Assembly (NCBI RefSeq): GCF_016906305.1
Contig: NZ_JADDOL010000006.1
Span: 153,629-217,628 of the forward strand
Length of the DNA: 64,000 nt
Source of the DNA: Alloalcanivorax marinus
GTDB taxonomy: Bacteria > Pseudomonadota > Gammaproteobacteria > Pseudomonadales > Alcanivoracaceae
Direction of reading: 5' to 3'
Below the pieces are notes generated by a model. That model was not told the DNA's origin. It saw only the letters and a list, made by a program, of their open reading frames with translations, and made no database searches. The translations under genes were made by a program, and so were the position numbers. Shown here piece after piece: positions 58,001 to 64,000 of the stretch (within the stretch, counting starts at the first letter, position 1; each line of letters begins with the position of its first letter).

Positions 58001-59629
58001 GGCGTCTTCCCAGCGCTGCTGCTTCTCGGCCAGCAACGCGGCCACCTGCAGGTCGGCCACGTCCGGCTTGCCGTCCAGCAGCGGGTCGATCAGCGCCCGG
58101 GCCCGACGCGGCTGGCCCTGGTCGTCGTAGAAACGGGCCAGTGACAGCCGCGTCCAGGGATCGTTCGGCGCCACCGCCATGGCTTCGCGCAGGGCCTGTT
58201 CCCCGGCGCCGGCGCGGCCGGCGGCGATCAGGTCCTCGCCCTGCTGCCGCAGGCTGTCCACCCGCTGCTGGCGCAGATAGCTCAACTGCTCCTTGGCCGA
58301 CGCCGGCAGCTTTTCGAATTCCGCGTCCGCGTCCTGATAACGGCCCTGGGCCAGCAGCGCCCGTACCAGGCCACCGCGGGCCTCGGTCATCGCCGGGCGC
58401 TCCACCAGCAGGTCCCGATAGAGGCTTTCCGCCACCACCGCGCGGTCCTGGGCCAGCAGAATCTCCCCTTGCAGCAGCTTGGCGTCGCGGCCCTGGTTAC
58501 CCGGCGCCCGGGTGAGCGGGCGCACGTCCTGAAACGCTTTGTCCAGATTGCCGTTGCGGAAGGCGGTGCGCACCCCGGCCAGTTGGCCGTAGAAGCGGGC
58601 GCTCTCCAGGGGCGGCCGCCACTCGGCGGCCTTGTCGGGGTTGAGCTGGATGGCCCGCGCCAGGGACTGCTGGGCGTCCTGGAATTGCTCCCGGCGCAAC
58701 TGCACCAGGCCCAGGCCGGCCAGCGCGTCGGCGTCATTCGGGTCTTCCTTGAGGGCGGCGCGGAACGATTGCTCCGCCGGGTCCACCCGGCCGGCCTGCA
58801 GGGCGGCATAGCCCCGGCCCCGGGCGGCGCGCCCCTGGTTATCGGCGCCGGCCAGCTTGGCGGCCACCGCCTGGTCGTCGGGAAACGCCTCCAGGTACTC
58901 GCGCAGGGGCGCCACGCTGTCCTGGGTGTCGGGCAGCCACAGCAGCGCCTGACGCCAGGCGTCCAGCACCTCCCGGTCCTGTTTCGCCTGCCACAGTGCG
59001 CGCAGTTGCTCGATGCCGCGCAATCGGGTGGCGTTCTCGTAGGTCAGCACCTTGGCCAGGGCCACCGCCACCTGGCGGTCACCGGGGCGCTGTTCGGCGA
59101 GCCGCTGCAGGCCGGCGCGGGCCTCCGCCCGGCGGCCCTCGACGCCGGCCAGGGTCTGGTAATACTCCAGCGCCAGGTCCGCCGGCGGGGGGCCGTCGAA
59201 CAGTTCTTCATAGCGGCTCACCGCCGCTTTGGCGTTGCCGGCGCGGGCCAGCTGGCGGGCGTCGCGCAGTTGCTCCGCGTCCACGTCCTCCCGCCGCAGC
59301 CGCTCGTCCAGGCGGCGCGCGTAATCGCTGTTCGGCGCCGCCTGGCGCAGCCGGTCGGCGTAGCGCTGGGCGGCGGCCGGGTCGCGTTCCTGCTCCAGCA
59401 CGGCCATCTGGTAGAGCGCCGCCGGATTGTCCGGGTCGGCGGCCAGCACCCGTTGCAGGGTGTCCGCGGCCAGATCCGGGCGATTATTGCCGCGCCAGAA
59501 CTCCGCCTGATCCAGCAACCGCTGCACCGACGCATCGCTGCTCTGGCCCAGGGACAGCCCCGGCGCCATGGTCAGCGTGGTCCCCAACAGGCCGGCCACC
59601 AGCCATTCATTGAAGCGCTTCCCGCTCAT
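55091..59629 (-). CDS. bcsC: Cellulose export protein BcsC with coiled-coil insertion
   Basis: 1512 residues, longer than E. coli (1157). Layout: signal peptide (residues about 1-33); many TPR units to about 770; a Gly/Ser/Arg/Pro-rich linker about 780-945; then the BcsC outer-membrane domain starting near RIDDLRGDLRRAL (about 955). That domain is interrupted after VYLNAGTLEGD by about 200 residues. About 1055-1175 of these form heptad-rich coiled coil (AEAQRDAAQTNVTTAQQNLADAQDA and further). The barrel resumes at GMAVAFGYREG (about 1235) and ends INLLYTMEP. It forms the periplasmic scaffold and outer-membrane pore. ATG 59629 overlaps bcsAB as ATGA. Confidence 0.93.
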   Translation of the reverse strand: MSGKRFNEWLVAGLLGTTLTMAPGLSLGQSSDASVQRLLDQAEFWRGNNRPDLAADTLQRVLAADPDNPAALYQMAVLEQERDPAAAQRYADRLRQAAPNSDYARRLDERLRREDVDAEQLRDARQLARAGNAKAAVSRYEELFDGPPPADLALEYYQTLAGVEGRRAEARAGLQRLAEQRPGDRQVAVALAKVLTYENATRLRGIEQLRALWQAKQDREVLDAWRQALLWLPDTQDSVAPLREYLEAFPDDQAVAAKLAGADNQGRAARGRGYAALQAGRVDPAEQSFRAALKEDPNDADALAGLGLVQLRREQFQDAQQSLARAIQLNPDKAAEWRPPLESARFYGQLAGVRTAFRNGNLDKAFQDVRPLTRAPGNQGRDAKLLQGEILLAQDRAVVAESLYRDLLVERPAMTEARGGLVRALLAQGRYQDADAEFEKLPASAKEQLSYLRQQRVDSLRQQGEDLIAAGRAGAGEQALREAMAVAPNDPWTRLSLARFYDDQGQPRRARALIDPLLDGKPDVADLQVAALLAEKQQRWEDAQALVERIPANQRDDEINQLRDRVRGGARVASLRRVLAEGDEWQVENALDDLYRNPPTDSAELGQVASLLVDQSEDALAVALVRRDLDLHLGESKAVTPFLAHASVLSRTGNEREARRLMALLDRRAADAPPARAALNDTRDQLLLDQVTALRERGELAQAYDVLVAELERRPREPALLHELGNLYLKGERFADAASVFEWQLQRDPGDVVARRGAVAAALGAGDANHAEELLRQVAPLEDAELLLLAARTAEAQGDKRQALTFANQAAGRERSGGPSVVGVVNPFRDGGRSRDDGRWAAFSGADDRSGAAKSAGVWLPGETRVAGRWQPDGEARGYLNRSYDSAPATPTPASPYRSGGGEAWAGDWRRPDRGDAVGGAYADAGEAGSGGYSPRRAAAAPPAKPAPSEERLVRIDDLRGDLRRALSPKGQGGLSLRFRDGEEGLSQLTEIRGDIGLSSVPFGGGRFTATASPVYLNAGTLEGDATRRFGSTGASSAAASAVVEQLSGVDDLIDGIDQVADNLDAAQGAFTTAEAQRDAAQTNVTTAQQNLADAQDALLNANDPTEEELAALQAAVDTRESQLNQAQSTFNERQNQFANAENQLDDARDNFESSVQRNVLFESGIDLDALSNEQRQFVDNYLQREFGSSDFSLDAATTADYRARAAAVRQLVSDVAARAGAYRRAAAYGNQSDAGMAVAFGYREGAFSGDIGSTPYGFEVTNLVGGITWAPRVATHTNLRLTAQRRAVTDSLLSYAGVEDPVTGDRWGGVTRSGAEIGLAYDNGQVGSYGDLGFYSYQGHNVDTNQAAVFNLGAYVKPINERWRTLQTGVHLNYRSFDENRGQFTYGHGGYFSPQDYVSLAFPITYKETYNRVSWNARLQPGFQSYTVEEAPYFPTLGEQQQWMDILVDAGIATASYYDAESKSGFGLNLGAGLDYQLSPAFSLGTSIDYDTFGDYSETSAMINLLYTMEP

Positions 59630-62600
59630 CGCTTTTTCCGTTCCCCATGTTCGTTGAGACGCCGCGCGGCCCGGGCGCGCAGCAGCGGCACCAAGGTGCC
59701 CGCGATCAGGACCAGTACAAACAACGCGCACAGCAGCAGCACGTCCGGCCGCTGCCCCAGGGACCAGCGCAGCATGGTCGGCCAATCATTGTGTCCGTCC
59801 GGACGGACCGGATGGATGCGGAAATTCCGCACCACGTCTTCCTCGTCCAGCACCGACAGATCCTCGCCCATCAGCGCGCGCACCTGCTGCTGGTCCAGGG
59901 CCTCCACCAGGGGCGCCAGACCGGAAGCCTCGTTGCTGGTCAGCAGCACCATCTGGCGCTGTTCGCTGAGCGGCGTGTCGTCGGCGATGACGCCCTGGAT
60001 CAGGGACCGGCTGCTCAGGGCCCGATCCGCCGGGCCGCGCTGCAGGGATTCACCGTGCAGCACCCATTGCTTCAAGCGTTCCAGCAGCGACGGCGCGCGC
60101 ACCCGCAGGCGGCCCTCGCTGAGATAGTACGGCGCGCGCACCAGGGTGCGCGCCATCGGGTCATCCAGCGGCACCAGCGCCAGCCAGTGGCGGTCCGCCA
60201 CCGCGCGCAGCTGGTCCTCGCCCATGGCCAGGGCCAGCTTGTCGCCCACCACGCCGGTGGATTCCGCCAGCCGCGACACCGCGGTGAAGGCCGCCCCCAG
60301 AGAGGAGAGCGAGGCCTTCTTGGGCAGCACCAGGGCGGTGCGCGCCAGGTCCGCGTAACGGGTGAACGGGAAGCCGGCGGCCACGTACGGCCGCAGGTTG
60401 GGCACTTCCGCCAGGTGCCAGGTCTCGGTGAGATCCAGGGTGGAATCCGGGTACACCTGGCTGACCACGTCGGAGGGCAGCGTCACCGAGCAGGGGTCGG
60501 GGAAGCGATGCGCCAGATTGAAATAGAAGGTCAGTTCGTTCTGGCCGTGAATCAGCGACGGCGGCACCGGCAGCACCGCCTGCTCCTGGCGCAACGGCCC
60601 CATGGCCAGCCCCCACAGGTGCTCGAACAGCCCGCGCCGGGTCACCGGCAGCGAGCCCAGGTACTCGCCGTTGAGCGCCACGTCCAGCCGGGACTTGTCG
60701 GTGTTCAGCCATTCGCCGTCCGGAAAGCGGTAGCGCACCCGCAGCGGCACCGTGTCCCCGGGCCACAGTTCCAGATCCGGAGCCACCTGGAACGGCACCC
60801 GGATCAGCGCCGGGGTAATGCCGCTGACCCGCAGCTGCTCCGGCGGCACCAGATCGCCGAGCCGCAGGGGGATGGCGTCGCCGGCGTTCCAGCGCGGCGC
60901 CGAATAGGGCCGGCTGGGCGCGATGGAGACCGCCTGGGCGGCCATCTGCTCACCGGACAGCACGGTCTGCGGATGAATCAGAAAACGGGCCGCTTCCACC
61001 AGCCCGGCACCGTCCGCCGCCTGCAGCACCAGCAGCTTGCCGCGGGTGCGGGGGTTGTCCGCCATGCGCAGCCCGGGCGCCGCGATGGCGCGGGGGGCCA
61101 GCCCGGGCAACGGGGCGGCGTCGGAGGTCAACACCACCGCGTTGTCATCGGGCAGCTTGTCCACCACCCGGAAGCTCAGGTCCCGGTAGCGGTTCTGGGC
61201 ACCGAACCAGGAGGCCACCAGCGCGGCGGCGTGCACCTGTTGCGGGTCGTCCGGATCGGACAGCGCCAGGGTGATGCTCACCGGCCCGGAGGCGCGCGGA
61301 TCAAAGAACGGCGAAGGCAGCAGATCCAGGCGGTTGGCCAGCGGCAGACGTTCCACCGCCAGATTGAGTACCGTGGCCGGCATCACCCGGGCGCCGATGC
61401 GCGGGTCCAGAGGGTTCAGACAGGTCTGGTCCACCACCCCGTAGAGCCGGAAGCCCAGCCGGTTGTGGTCGATCAGCAGCGACGGATTGATGTCGAAGCG
61501 GTGTTCGTGCACCTTGCCGTCGCCTTCGCGCAGAGGGATGCGCCGCACCGGCTCGCCGTTCACCGTCACCACCAGCTCGCCCTGCCCGGCGGCCAGCGCC
61601 GGATCATGGCGCAGGCGCAGCACCATGCTGGCCTCCACCACCACCTCGTCGGCGGGCAGCGACATGCCCACCCCGGCCTGGCTGCCGTCGCCGGTGAGGG
61701 TCAGGCCGTCGGCCTCGCCCAGTTGCTCCAGGCTGACGCTGCGCGGTTCCGAGGGCACCGGCGCCACCGAGATGGGTGGCGCCACCGGCGTGACCCGGGC
61801 GGCCTGGCCTTCCTGGGCCAGCGCCGGGCGCACCGCCAGCAGCACCAGTACCGCCACCAGGAACAGCATGGCAATGGGCATGATCCAGCGCCACAGCTTG
61901 CCCTCGTGGAACACCCGGTTGGCTTCCCGCTCCTCCGGGTCCCGGGACATCAGGTCGGGCAGGAACAGGCCCAGCACGCAGCGGGCCACCGGCCAGAACG
62001 CCCGGATCGGGTGGTCCTGACGGCGCTGGCCGTCGCTCAGCCAGGCGTCCGCCCGGCCCATAACGATGCGCACCAGACGGCGGCGCTGGTTGAGATCGAG
62101 CTGGCCGAAGCGCAGCCGGATATAACGGTGGTCGCCGCCCATCAATTCCGCCGGCAACAGCACCGAGCGGCCGTTCATGACCACTTCCACATGCTCCACC
62201 GCCTGGTCCGGCAGGCTGTTCTCCGGGTTGCGCAGCCGCCCGCCGGTCATGGACAGGTCCACGGTGCGCGTGGCCAGGGTATGGCCGCCGTCGAAATAAA
62301 GCGTGGCCGGCAGGTCCAGCTCCACCCGCACCGAGCCACGCACCTGCCGGCGCTCGCGGGCCACGGCGATGGTGGCCAGCAGGATGAACAGGCTGAAGCT
62401 GCCCCAGAACAGGTTCAACGACATGACGTCGCGCTGCACGCCGTAGTAGTCGTTCCAGTACCAGCGCACCGCCCCCCAGCCGAGGCCGGCGAGCAGCAGA
62501 AAGGCGGCCACCAGATGCGGTTTCACCGGGTTGACGTCAAAAAAGGTGTCCTTGAGCAGACCGCCCTTCTCGGTGACGTTGAACTTGCCCGCGCGCGGGT

Positions 62601-63927
62601 TGAAGAAGGTCACCAGGGTCGGCTTGATCAGGTGGAAACACAGCGACGACTCGTAGATCTCGCCCCACAGGGTGTGGCGGAAGCGGCCATTGAGCCGGGA
62701 GTTGGTGTAGATGGCGTGGAACAGGTGCGGCACCGCATAGGCCAGAATCATCTGCGCCGAGGAGGCGATGATGTTCTGCCCGATCAGCAGGTAGGCCAGC
62801 GGCGCGGTGAGAAACACCACCCGTGGCAGCGGAAACATGAAGTGCAGCGCCGCGTTCAGGTAGCACAGCCGCTGAGCGGCGGTCAGGCCGCGCCCGAACA
62901 GGGGATTATCCAGACGCAGGATCTGCGTCATGCCCCGGGCCCAGCGGGCGCGCTGCCCGATGTGCAGCGACAGGCGCTCGGTGGCCAGGCCGGCGGCCAG
63001 GGGCAGGCCGAGAAAGGCGGTGCGCCAGCCCTTGCGCTGCATCTTCAGGGCGGTGTGGGCGTCCTCGGTGACGGTCTCCACGGCGAAACCGTCCACCTCG
63101 TCCAGGGCCTCCCGGCGGATCACCGCGCAGGAGCCACAGAAGAACGTGGCGTTCCAGAAGTCGTTGCCCTTCTGCACCGGACCGTAGAACAGCTCCCCTT
63201 CCCGGGGCAGACCCTCGCCCACCGCCAGATTGCGCTCGAACGGATCCTGGGAATAGAAATAGTGCGGCGTCTGCAGCATGGACAGGCCCGGGTCCACGCA
63301 GAATCCGCCCACCGTGCTCTGCAGGAAGCCGGAGGTGGGAATGTGGTCGCAGTCGAACACGCAGATCAGCTCACCGTCGGTGAGCCCCATGGCGTGGTTC
63401 AGGTTACCGGCCTTGGCGTGGTTGTGTTCCTCGCGGGCGATGTAACCGACGCCGGCACGGGCGGCGAAGGCGGCGAACTCCTGGCGGCCGCCATCATCCA
63501 GCAGGTAGATGCGGATCTTGTCTTCCGGGTATTCCAGCTCCTGGGCGGCCAGCACCGTGTCCATCACCACCGGCAGGGATTCGTTGTAAGTGGGAATATA
63601 AACGTCGACGGTGGGCCACTGGCTCACGTCCTCCGGCATCGGCGTGATGCCGCGCTCCAGCGGGAACAGGGTCTGGATGTAGCCAAAAAACAGGATGATC
63701 CAGGCGTACAGCTCGGCGGCGTAGAGACCGTAGCCGAGCACGTATTCAAAACCGGTCTGGAAGACCAGGGTTTCGGTGGTGCGCCAGTACAGATAGCGGC
63801 TGGACACCACCAGCGACATCAGCATCAGCCCCACGGAGGCGCGGCGGGAGTCCGGGCTCAGCCGGTTGACCAGAATCGCCAGCACCGCGCCGCACAGGCC
63901 CAGTACGATCTGGTGACTGGCGTCCAT
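59626..63927 (-). CDS. Fused cellulose synthase catalytic and c-di-GMP/periplasmic subunits (BcsA-BcsB)
   Basis: 1433 residues from the first in-window start. BcsA part: membrane helices, then GT2 motifs LDDGG (about 144), FDCDH (about 191), TED (about 286) and QRARW (about 326). A PilZ domain follows at about 528-622, with RRQVR and DLSMTGG for c-di-GMP binding. The BcsB part begins after the helix near 690-712 (IAMLFLVAVLVLLAV, then ALA|QEG) and ends in an anchoring helix (LLLCALFVLVLIAGTLVPLL). It polymerises UDP-glucose and passes the chain through the membrane. No ribosome site precedes ATG 63927, and the frame stays open to the window edge, so the true start may be upstream. Confidence 0.93.
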   Translation of the reverse strand: MDASHQIVLGLCGAVLAILVNRLSPDSRRASVGLMLMSLVVSSRYLYWRTTETLVFQTGFEYVLGYGLYAAELYAWIILFFGYIQTLFPLERGITPMPEDVSQWPTVDVYIPTYNESLPVVMDTVLAAQELEYPEDKIRIYLLDDGGRQEFAAFAARAGVGYIAREEHNHAKAGNLNHAMGLTDGELICVFDCDHIPTSGFLQSTVGGFCVDPGLSMLQTPHYFYSQDPFERNLAVGEGLPREGELFYGPVQKGNDFWNATFFCGSCAVIRREALDEVDGFAVETVTEDAHTALKMQRKGWRTAFLGLPLAAGLATERLSLHIGQRARWARGMTQILRLDNPLFGRGLTAAQRLCYLNAALHFMFPLPRVVFLTAPLAYLLIGQNIIASSAQMILAYAVPHLFHAIYTNSRLNGRFRHTLWGEIYESSLCFHLIKPTLVTFFNPRAGKFNVTEKGGLLKDTFFDVNPVKPHLVAAFLLLAGLGWGAVRWYWNDYYGVQRDVMSLNLFWGSFSLFILLATIAVARERRQVRGSVRVELDLPATLYFDGGHTLATRTVDLSMTGGRLRNPENSLPDQAVEHVEVVMNGRSVLLPAELMGGDHRYIRLRFGQLDLNQRRRLVRIVMGRADAWLSDGQRRQDHPIRAFWPVARCVLGLFLPDLMSRDPEEREANRVFHEGKLWRWIMPIAMLFLVAVLVLLAVRPALAQEGQAARVTPVAPPISVAPVPSEPRSVSLEQLGEADGLTLTGDGSQAGVGMSLPADEVVVEASMVLRLRHDPALAAGQGELVVTVNGEPVRRIPLREGDGKVHEHRFDINPSLLIDHNRLGFRLYGVVDQTCLNPLDPRIGARVMPATVLNLAVERLPLANRLDLLPSPFFDPRASGPVSITLALSDPDDPQQVHAAALVASWFGAQNRYRDLSFRVVDKLPDDNAVVLTSDAAPLPGLAPRAIAAPGLRMADNPRTRGKLLVLQAADGAGLVEAARFLIHPQTVLSGEQMAAQAVSIAPSRPYSAPRWNAGDAIPLRLGDLVPPEQLRVSGITPALIRVPFQVAPDLELWPGDTVPLRVRYRFPDGEWLNTDKSRLDVALNGEYLGSLPVTRRGLFEHLWGLAMGPLRQEQAVLPVPPSLIHGQNELTFYFNLAHRFPDPCSVTLPSDVVSQVYPDSTLDLTETWHLAEVPNLRPYVAAGFPFTRYADLARTALVLPKKASLSSLGAAFTAVSRLAESTGVVGDKLALAMGEDQLRAVADRHWLALVPLDDPMARTLVRAPYYLSEGRLRVRAPSLLERLKQWVLHGESLQRGPADRALSSRSLIQGVIADDTPLSEQRQMVLLTSNEASGLAPLVEALDQQQVRALMGEDLSVLDEEDVVRNFRIHPVRPDGHNDWPTMLRWSLGQRPDVLLLCALFVLVLIAGTLVPLLRARAARRLNEHGERKKR

Positions 63928-64000
63928 GGGCGTGGTGATAAAAAAGGGTATCCGGATTATCTGGTTGGTATGCGAGAGAGAAAGGTGGCCGACAAACTCA

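Noticed and set aside
55301..58144. 947-codon plus-strand frame opposite bcsC, and similar long frames opposite gyrA, rpsA and the tyrA-aroA fusion
   Set aside because: Same shadow effect. Composition is unlike real proteins, there are no ribosome sites, and the complete known genes lie on the other strand.

Overview
The window is GC-rich DNA from a gammaproteobacterium of the Pseudomonas/Alcanivorax kind. The best guess, by inference only, is an Alcanivorax-type lipid or hydrocarbon degrader. The support is gene order: serC-pheA-hisC-tyrA/aroA fusion-cmk-rpsA-ihfB-lapA-lapB-pyrF; mtaD-ubiG-mupP-yciK; rnd-ycgL-ycgN. REP sequences of the Pseudomonas type and a dense set of lipid genes agree with this. 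No tRNA, rRNA, CRISPR array or transposase gene was seen.

Layout. 1-7.8 kb: the end of a response-regulator domain, metG, a PhoD-like phosphatase, a Spy-like periplasmic protein, a soluble RnfB-like ferredoxin, a glycine-zipper protein, nth and comEA. 7.8-21.4 kb: a long minus-strand run, read from gyrA leftwards, carrying DNA gyrase and then the aromatic amino-acid/ribosomal S1/IHF/LPS-assembly/pyrimidine superoperon. Most of its genes are coupled by 4-bp ATGA or GTGA overlaps. 21.7-25.2 kb: methylthioadenosine deaminase, ubiquinone methyltransferase UbiG, muropeptide-recycling phosphatase MupP and YciK.

25.3-47.9 kb is the most unusual part. It holds four paralogous AdeT1_2/TatP-like periplasmic binding proteins, one TatT-like lipoprotein and two closely similar fused TRAP permeases. 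Lipoprotein-binding protein-permease occur in the order of the Treponema TatT-TatP-TatQM (TPAT) system. Interleaved are an ABC1/UbiB-type kinase, a FATP-type acyl-CoA synthetase, a secreted lipase with its divergent foldase, and an LCAD-like acyl-CoA dehydrogenase. I infer a lipid or fatty-acid uptake and activation island. Housekeeping genes (a PilZ protein, a methyltransferase, a HIT protein, ycgN, ycgL, rnd, gpmA) sit inside it.

48.2-64 kb is a cellulose module on the minus strand: a bcsA-bcsB fusion, bcsC with a coiled-coil insertion in its outer-membrane domain, bcsD and the GH8 cellulase bcsZ. It is followed by galU, a UDP-glucose-dehydrogenase-like gene that lacks the catalytic cysteine, pgi and algC. 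AlgC, GalU and Pgi would supply UDP-glucose to the synthase, and the PilZ domain of BcsA implies c-di-GMP control.

Non-coding structure includes five REP doublets with compensating stem changes, two 160-170 bp elements bounded by inverted GATACAGGATGCAGG-type ends, GGGGTCNGACC repeats around the acyl-CoA dehydrogenase, and several terminators.
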